DNA of 9,949 nt, from contig JAVCCD010000305.1 of assembly GCA_030765665.1 (NCBI GenBank), positions 1 through 9,949 of the forward strand, in the 5' to 3' direction. The DNA comes from Candidatus Tenebribacter mawsonii. GTDB lineage: Bacteria; Cloacimonadota; Cloacimonadia; Cloacimonadales; TCS61. A model generated the notes under the pieces. The model saw nothing but the letters and a program-made list of their open reading frames with translations, did no database searches and was not told the origin of the DNA. The translations under genes were made by a program, and so were the position numbers. Shown here one piece after another: positions 7,001-9,949 of the stretch (within the stretch, counting starts at the first letter, position 1; each line of letters begins with the position of its first letter).

Positions 7001-8503
7001 CGTTCAAGACATCCATACTTGATTGATTTTTCAAATTACGCTTTTTATAAACAAAGATTAAAACCACTTCCAAATAGATTTGAATATACACCAATAAAAT
7101 ATATTCAAGTAAATGGTACTTATTCAGACCATACAAATGAAGTAGAAGCTGAAACAGTTTTATCAATAATTGATAATAATATAAATCGTATGCCAAACGG
7201 TGGATATCCTTCTGTCGGTATTGCAACTTTTAATATTCATCAACGCAATCTTATCTTGAGTAAGATTAACGAAAGAAGAAAATTTGAAAAGTTCTCTGAT
7301 TTTAATGAGAAAATATTAGAACTTGAAGAAGATGGTTTATTTGTAAAAAATCTAGAAAATATTCAAGGTGATGAACGGGATGTAATAATTCTAACAACCA
7401 CCTACGGCATAAACAAAGATGGAAAATTTGCTCAACGGTTTGGTTCAATCAATCATCAAAAAGGCTATAAATTACTTAATGTAATTATAACAAGAGCTAA
7501 ATATAAAGTTTATGTATGTTCCTCGATACCAGAAGAAGTTTTCCTTAATTTCAAAGAACATTTATCTGTAGAAGGTTCTAATAATAGACGTGCTGTCTTT
7601 TATGCATATTTAGCTTACTCTAAGGCAGTTAGTGAAAATGAATCAGAACAAAGATTATCTATTTTAAACGCTCTTGCAGATAATACAAGCAACACTTCAA
7701 CACTCGATATATTTAATGCTGAACTTGAGTCACCATTTGAAGAAGAAGTTTATCAAGCATTAGTAGAGAATTTTGATGAAAATAAGATAATTCCTCAATA
7801 TCAATTTGGTGGTTTTCGTATTGATCTCGTTTATGATTCAAAAATCATCGGTATTCCCAAAATTGCTATTGAATGTGATGGAGCAGCATACCATTCTAGT
7901 CAAGAAGCATATTTATATGACAAACATAGACAAAAAATTCTTGAGGGTCACGGATTTGTTTTCCATAGAATTTGGAGTACTAATTGGTGGAGAAGCTCCA
8001 AAAGAGAAATAAATAAACTAGTTAAATTTATTAAAAAGATAGAAGAAAGTAGAGCTTCTTCATTCAAAGATAACTCAAAGGTTAGTTTAGCTTTTACTGA
8101 TAATGTTGAAAGTTTCCATACAAAATTTAACTTTATATATCAAAACGATGTAAAAGAAACTATTGATTCATTCCATAAAAAAGAAATCAAGAAAACTAAA
8201 TCATACGTTCAGAAAGAATCTGAGATTTCAAAAAATGAAATCGATTTCAAGGGAACTGAAAAAGCCATTCAAATTGTAAAACTAAATAGTGAGATTAAAA
8301 TAAAATATCTTAATAATAACAACGATATTACTGTGAAAATTGTAAAAAGAAATGTATCAGAAAGAAACATTGAGAATGGAATACATTTACTAAACATTGC
8401 TTCACCCTTAGCAAAAATTTTAATTGATAAATCTATAGGTGAGATCGTAAAATTTGGTAAACTAGATAATTATATTGAAATATTAGATGTTATAAATGAA
8501 TGA
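4073..8503 (+). CDS. SF1 (UPF1-like) helicase / Vsr-type nuclease with GreA/B-like C-terminal domain, putative defence protein
   Basis: A 1476-residue protein. Residues 1-300 resemble the N-terminal region of large DUF4011-type helicases (VAPILIW near 137-143). Helicase motifs: Walker A GPPGTGKS 317-324; Walker B DEASQ 890-894; GDEHQMPP 914-921; YRSRH 976-980; IQGDERD 1097-1103; NVIITRAK 1136-1143. About 500 charged, helical residues between motif I and the Walker B region probably form a stalk. A PD-(D/E)XK domain like REase_MTES_1575/Vsr follows: SPFEEEV from 1220, RID 1249-1251, IECDGAAYH 1266-1274, HRIWSTNWW 1298-1306, with Asp1251, Glu1267 and Asp1269 as likely metal ligands. Residues about 1405-1475 resemble the GreA/GreB C-terminal domain (SPLAKIL from 1444, then a D-K-S-I-G-E turn). 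Helicase-Vsr fusions are known anti-phage proteins, so unwinding and cutting foreign nucleic acid is the likely role (inference). An in-frame TAA at 4064 limits the start to 4073; its RBS is weak. It is more AT-rich than its neighbours and flanked by inverted repeats, suggesting transfer. Confidence 0.9.
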   Translation: MNITKSLLIELQNRLKVGTRRGVHLNAIPGRSRYKFDLTRLSHIDSNLPNNFINSLLQDQPMRFKISWKNNVPDLNTLFEDDQMQLVKITKSFENLINQTDAIESEKGINTFGFGFPILIRRDQSDRKLTVAPILIWSLRIKRSKEFNTWVIQRDDDDPIYINEVLINHLQSDSKIEVEQLSSDLLDDGLIDKEELLDICVNLIETINSTIPEDLRDTFREKLENINSISDKKHYEKLPITSNNSFIEFGGLFSIFEVQKQNIIHDYGNLLELEGATIDLEDIEEHSFQPISSVETDPSQQSILHSLNSTRNILIQGPPGTGKSQSLTAILVNALENKKKIIVVCEKRTALEVLHNSLNDKRLNYHCVLIKDIVKDRRVVVNSVRDRVDNSSYKKYIYNHSKENLDTIINKAKSLIDSINKKHLKLEKKLIGSKNWTHIVGSLLSELKGNEEEYKLDIEKGIFKYDSTELNDFLELIRKGHNLYNDFKPNKKVSFLNSSKLLGDNPFLIEQQLEMDFFNYKTKLTSIISNISKYKSEYIHKRDSQLNIQLSSISEIENEFQNILTKNNKNNDFYFEDKTRNLFYKISSLFSKEKKQTILDQKQANSLFQKLKSKIDCCNDIKSLHLPLELEEKVASLSRFKKTLKETIAEFKNGVDLEFQKLNLTQDRDETYETDTSKLIKTGISSLKEKILLDAWSKELIDSKDEKTIIQSINKLIQIKEDYFNNDNDLFSIEFKWFQFYNSLTKLNKIIIDQLLEKSNWNKVFLLYYLNSMLINSANTDLPTNDNDHIELNKSLENLEKEQLRFIREYWFSKQIDSTRDFYQEHANLTVENLYNKRKSNKHRRLSLRQIIEFDIELFTTFFPIILTTPDVCCNLFEGKNKYFDIVMFDEASQLKLEDNLPALLKGKQIVIAGDEHQMPPSNYFSKIFDGSIDDEDEFEDDGAEKILSDGLLSCESLLEFAEELNFEKKYLDFHYRSRHPYLIDFSNYAFYKQRLKPLPNRFEYTPIKYIQVNGTYSDHTNEVEAETVLSIIDNNINRMPNGGYPSVGIATFNIHQRNLILSKINERRKFEKFSDFNEKILELEEDGLFVKNLENIQGDERDVIILTTTYGINKDGKFAQRFGSINHQKGYKLLNVIITRAKYKVYVCSSIPEEVFLNFKEHLSVEGSNNRRAVFYAYLAYSKAVSENESEQRLSILNALADNTSNTSTLDIFNAELESPFEEEVYQALVENFDENKIIPQYQFGGFRIDLVYDSKIIGIPKIAIECDGAAYHSSQEAYLYDKHRQKILEGHGFVFHRIWSTNWWRSSKREINKLVKFIKKIEESRASSFKDNSKVSLAFTDNVESFHTKFNFIYQNDVKETIDSFHKKEIKKTKSYVQKESEISKNEIDFKGTEKAIQIVKLNSEIKIKYLNNNNDITVKIVKRNVSERNIENGIHLLNIASPLAKILIDKSIGEIVKFGKLDNYIEILDVINE

Positions 8504-8512
8504 TGCGAAAGA

Positions 8513-8527
8513 TGAATAGACCTAACA
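8513..8527 (-). repeat. Right copy of 15-bp inverted repeat flanking the helicase-nuclease gene
   Basis: TGAATAGACCTAACA is the exact reverse complement of 3956-3970. The core ACCTAAC fits the integron attC half-site RYYYAAC. It starts nine bases past the helicase stop codon. The following 8528-8610 contains a small palindrome (TGGCG/CGCCA, 8570-8581) and TTATGCG, a heptamer also present at 3921-3927 beside the left copy. No matching GTTRRRY partner is evident further downstream, so a complete attC is not shown. Confidence 0.85.
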
Positions 8528-8614
8528 AAACACTCCACATTCAGATTGTAAGAAAAGCGAGAAGAGTCGTGGCGCACGCCAAACATTATGCGAAACTATG
8601 AGAAATAACAGGTG

Positions 8615-8651
8615 TATTTGTTCTAACGTATTAAATTCTTTTGAACAAATA
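8615..8651. promoter_or_regulatory. Interrupted 9-bp inverted repeat before the EamA permease gene
   Basis: TATTTGTTC (8615-8623) and GAACAAATA (8643-8651) are perfect reverse complements separated by 19 bases, just ahead of the permease coding region. The spacing could suit a two-site operator or a leader stem-loop; no regulator is known. A TATAAA at 8657-8662, placed suitably for transcription ahead of the ATG at 8687, could be a -10 element, but no good -35 is visible. Confidence 0.3.
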
Positions 8652-8677
8652 TGCTTTATAAAAAGTATGTATGTATT

Positions 8678-8684
8678 AAGGAAG
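8678..8684 (+). promoter_or_regulatory. Ribosome binding site deciding the EamA permease start
   Basis: AAGGAAG lies just before the ATG at 8687. The earlier in-frame ATG at 8651 has no Shine-Dalgarno match ahead of it and would add twelve polar residues before the first membrane helix. Start 8687 is therefore preferred, though the spacing is short. Confidence 0.6.
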
Positions 8685-8686
8685 AA

Positions 8687-9724
8687 ATGAAATCAATATC
8701 AATTATTATTGGATTGTTAGCAGGATTACTTTTTGGTTTAGCTACACCATTCAGCAAATTTCTGTTGTCTCAACTTAATAGTTTTCAATTGGCAGGCTTA
8801 CTCTACTTAGGTGCTGCACTGGCTTTTTTACCATTTATAATTAAGAATTGGAAGATTGAATACTCTTCTCTAAAGCGAAATAGAAAAAAAGGACATATCG
8901 GCAAAGTGATTTTTTTTGGTGGAATTTTGGGTCCTCTGTTTTTGATGATTGGTTTAAAAACTGCCAATTCAATGTCTGTTTCAATCTGGCTGAATTTAGA
9001 ATTGGTTGCAACAGCGGTTTTGGGTGTTCTCATTTTTAAAGATCAATTAGATCGTTTTGCAGTCATAGGCGTAATTATAACATTATGTGCAGGAATAATC
9101 GTTTCATCGCAAGAATCCGGAAGTGGTATCATTTCAGGTATTTTCATACTCTTTGCTTGCATATCCTGGGGATTTGATAATCATTATACAGCTATTATTG
9201 ACGGAGTTTCTCCTCAGACGATTACATTCATCAAAGGTGTTTTTGGTGGTTTAACTAATTTAATAATTGGTTTGTTAATCAGCAAAGGAGAAATCCAACT
9301 CAATTATATTCCCATTGCGCTGTTAGTTGGAATTTTTTCTTATGGGATCAGTATTGTGTTCTATGTAACTTCTGCCCAAAACTTAGGTGCAACCAGAAGC
9401 CAAATACTTTTTAGCACTGCACCATTCTGGGGTATTTTCGCTGCCTACATTTTTCTTGGTGAACCTTTAAGTCTGATAATTTTGTCTTCATTTGCTCTCT
9501 TGGTTATCGGAATCATCTTTACTAATTTATCCGCACACGAACATGAGCATTATCATAAAAGCAATGTCCATATTCATCTTCACAATCATGATGATGGACA
9601 TCATAAACATAGCCATCCTGAGAATAATGAATTCATTAAAACACATTCACATATTCATGACCATACAGAAGAAAAACATACCCATAAACATTATTCTGAT
9701 TTACATCATCGTCATAAACATTAA
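8687..9724 (+). CDS. EamA/DMT-family permease with His-rich C-terminal tail
   Basis: A 345-residue inner-membrane protein with two tandem EamA units. The first covers about residues 4-143, opening with IIIGLLAGLLFGLATPFSK. The second covers about 148-282 and contains SWGFDNHYTAIIDG, matching the WG-D-N signature of this DMT branch, and FFLGEPLS-like YIFLGEPLS near its end. Ten membrane helices are expected. DMT members export or import small metabolites, and the substrate cannot be read from sequence. The odd part is the tail: residues 284-345 hold 23 His among 62, with Asp and Glu, following the last helix directly. Such tails bind Zn, Ni, Co or Cu in other transporters and metallochaperones, so metal transport or metal sensing is plausible here but inferred. 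The start at 8687 is chosen over 8651 for its RBS and because residue 1 then directly precedes helix 1. The gene sits 183 bases after the helicase stop, with no sign of cotranscription. Confidence 0.88.
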   Translation: MKSISIIIGLLAGLLFGLATPFSKFLLSQLNSFQLAGLLYLGAALAFLPFIIKNWKIEYSSLKRNRKKGHIGKVIFFGGILGPLFLMIGLKTANSMSVSIWLNLELVATAVLGVLIFKDQLDRFAVIGVIITLCAGIIVSSQESGSGIISGIFILFACISWGFDNHYTAIIDGVSPQTITFIKGVFGGLTNLIIGLLISKGEIQLNYIPIALLVGIFSYGISIVFYVTSAQNLGATRSQILFSTAPFWGIFAAYIFLGEPLSLIILSSFALLVIGIIFTNLSAHEHEHYHKSNVHIHLHNHDDGHHKHSHPENNEFIKTHSHIHDHTEEKHTHKHYSDLHHRHKH

Positions 9725-9814
9725 ATGATTTTTCAACATGAATATTTTAGAAATAAATTGAGCAGATTGAGTCAGTGGTTAGTCTGGAATAGTCAGTGCG
9801 CTTTGAATAAAAAT

Positions 9815-9827
9815 TGAATCGCCTAAC
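9815..9827 (-). repeat. Degenerate relative of the 15-bp flanking repeat
   Basis: TGAATCGCCTAAC resembles TGAATAGACCTAAC at 8513-8526: it shares TGAAT and CCTAAC and differs only in the short middle. GCCTAAC also fits RYYYAAC. It lies 91 bases after the permease stop codon. No GTTAGGC partner is seen before the permease gene. It may be a third member of the same repeat family, or chance. Confidence 0.4.
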
Positions 9828-9833
9828 ATAATA

Positions 9834-9866
9834 AGAGATTCCGTGCCAATCCGGCACTGAATCTCT
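9834..9866. other. Strong intergenic hairpin
   Basis: AGAGATTC-C-GTGCC (9834-9847) and GGCAC-T-GAATCTCT (9853-9866) pair at 13 of 14 positions around the loop AATCC. GTTGAAC follows rather than a T-tract, so it is not a typical intrinsic terminator. The 11-mer CAATCCGGCAC (9847-9857) is the reverse complement of 374-384, linking it to the element near the left edge. Confidence 0.6.
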
Positions 9867-9949
9867 GTTGAACAAGCCCGGGAGAGCACCACTTTTGCGT
9901 ATTGGATTTTGCTTTTGCTGTTTTTTATTTGCGGGATAAGTATTTGAAG

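Noticed and set aside
7806..8012. Plus-strand 68-codon frame inside the nuclease domain
   Set aside because: It overlaps the well-conserved MTES_1575-type domain in another frame and shows no family features or RBS.
9492..9728. Plus-strand 78-codon frame over the permease tail
   Set aside because: It is a frame shadow of the His codons (CAT/CAC shift to ATH/ACA), giving repetitive Ile/Met sequence.
9779..9949. Minus-strand open frame of 56 codons entering from the right edge
   Set aside because: It crosses the 9834-9866 hairpin, resembles no family I know, and such a length open by chance is expected at a window edge.

Overview
The window looks like chromosomal DNA from a low-GC bacterium, probably uncultivated and possibly Cloacimonadota or another FCB-group lineage. 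This rests on the AT-rich codons, the exported tricorn-type protease and the style of the intergenic repeats, so it is an inference and only weakly held. Purine-rich Shine-Dalgarno sequences precede two of the genes, which argues against a typical Bacteroidota member. No RNA gene, transposase, integrase or CRISPR array is visible. All real genes are on the + strand.

Layout. (1) 1-320: C-terminal end of a HEAT-like repeat protein that enters from the left edge. (2) 321-467: short spacer with a tandem 10-mer and a GC-rich hairpin element. (3) 468-3548: exported tricorn-like serine protease (beta-propeller, PDZ, S41 core). (4) 3549-4072: non-coding stretch with twelve ATTAGGG heptamers, three successive hairpins and the left copy of a 15-bp inverted repeat. 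(5) 4073-8503: a 1476-residue protein joining an UPF1-like SF1 helicase, a Vsr/MTES_1575-type PD-(D/E)XK nuclease and a C-terminal GreA/GreB-like domain. (6) 8504-8686: spacer starting with the right copy of the 15-bp inverted repeat. (7) 8687-9724: EamA/DMT-family permease with a 62-residue His-rich tail. (8) 9725-9949: spacer with a related CCTAAC motif and a strong hairpin.

How the parts relate. The genes do not look like one operon: spacers are 147 to 524 bases and the functions are unrelated. The helicase-nuclease is the accessory element. It is visibly more AT-rich than the protease gene, and the perfect inverted repeat TGTTAGGTCTATTCA brackets it closely. The core of that repeat (GTTAGGT/ACCTAAC) fits the integron attC core consensus GTTRRRY/RYYYAAC, and a related motif follows the permease gene. 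The best reading is a mobile, single-gene, probably anti-phage nuclease-helicase inserted between housekeeping-type genes. The mobility mechanism and the defence role are inferred, not shown.
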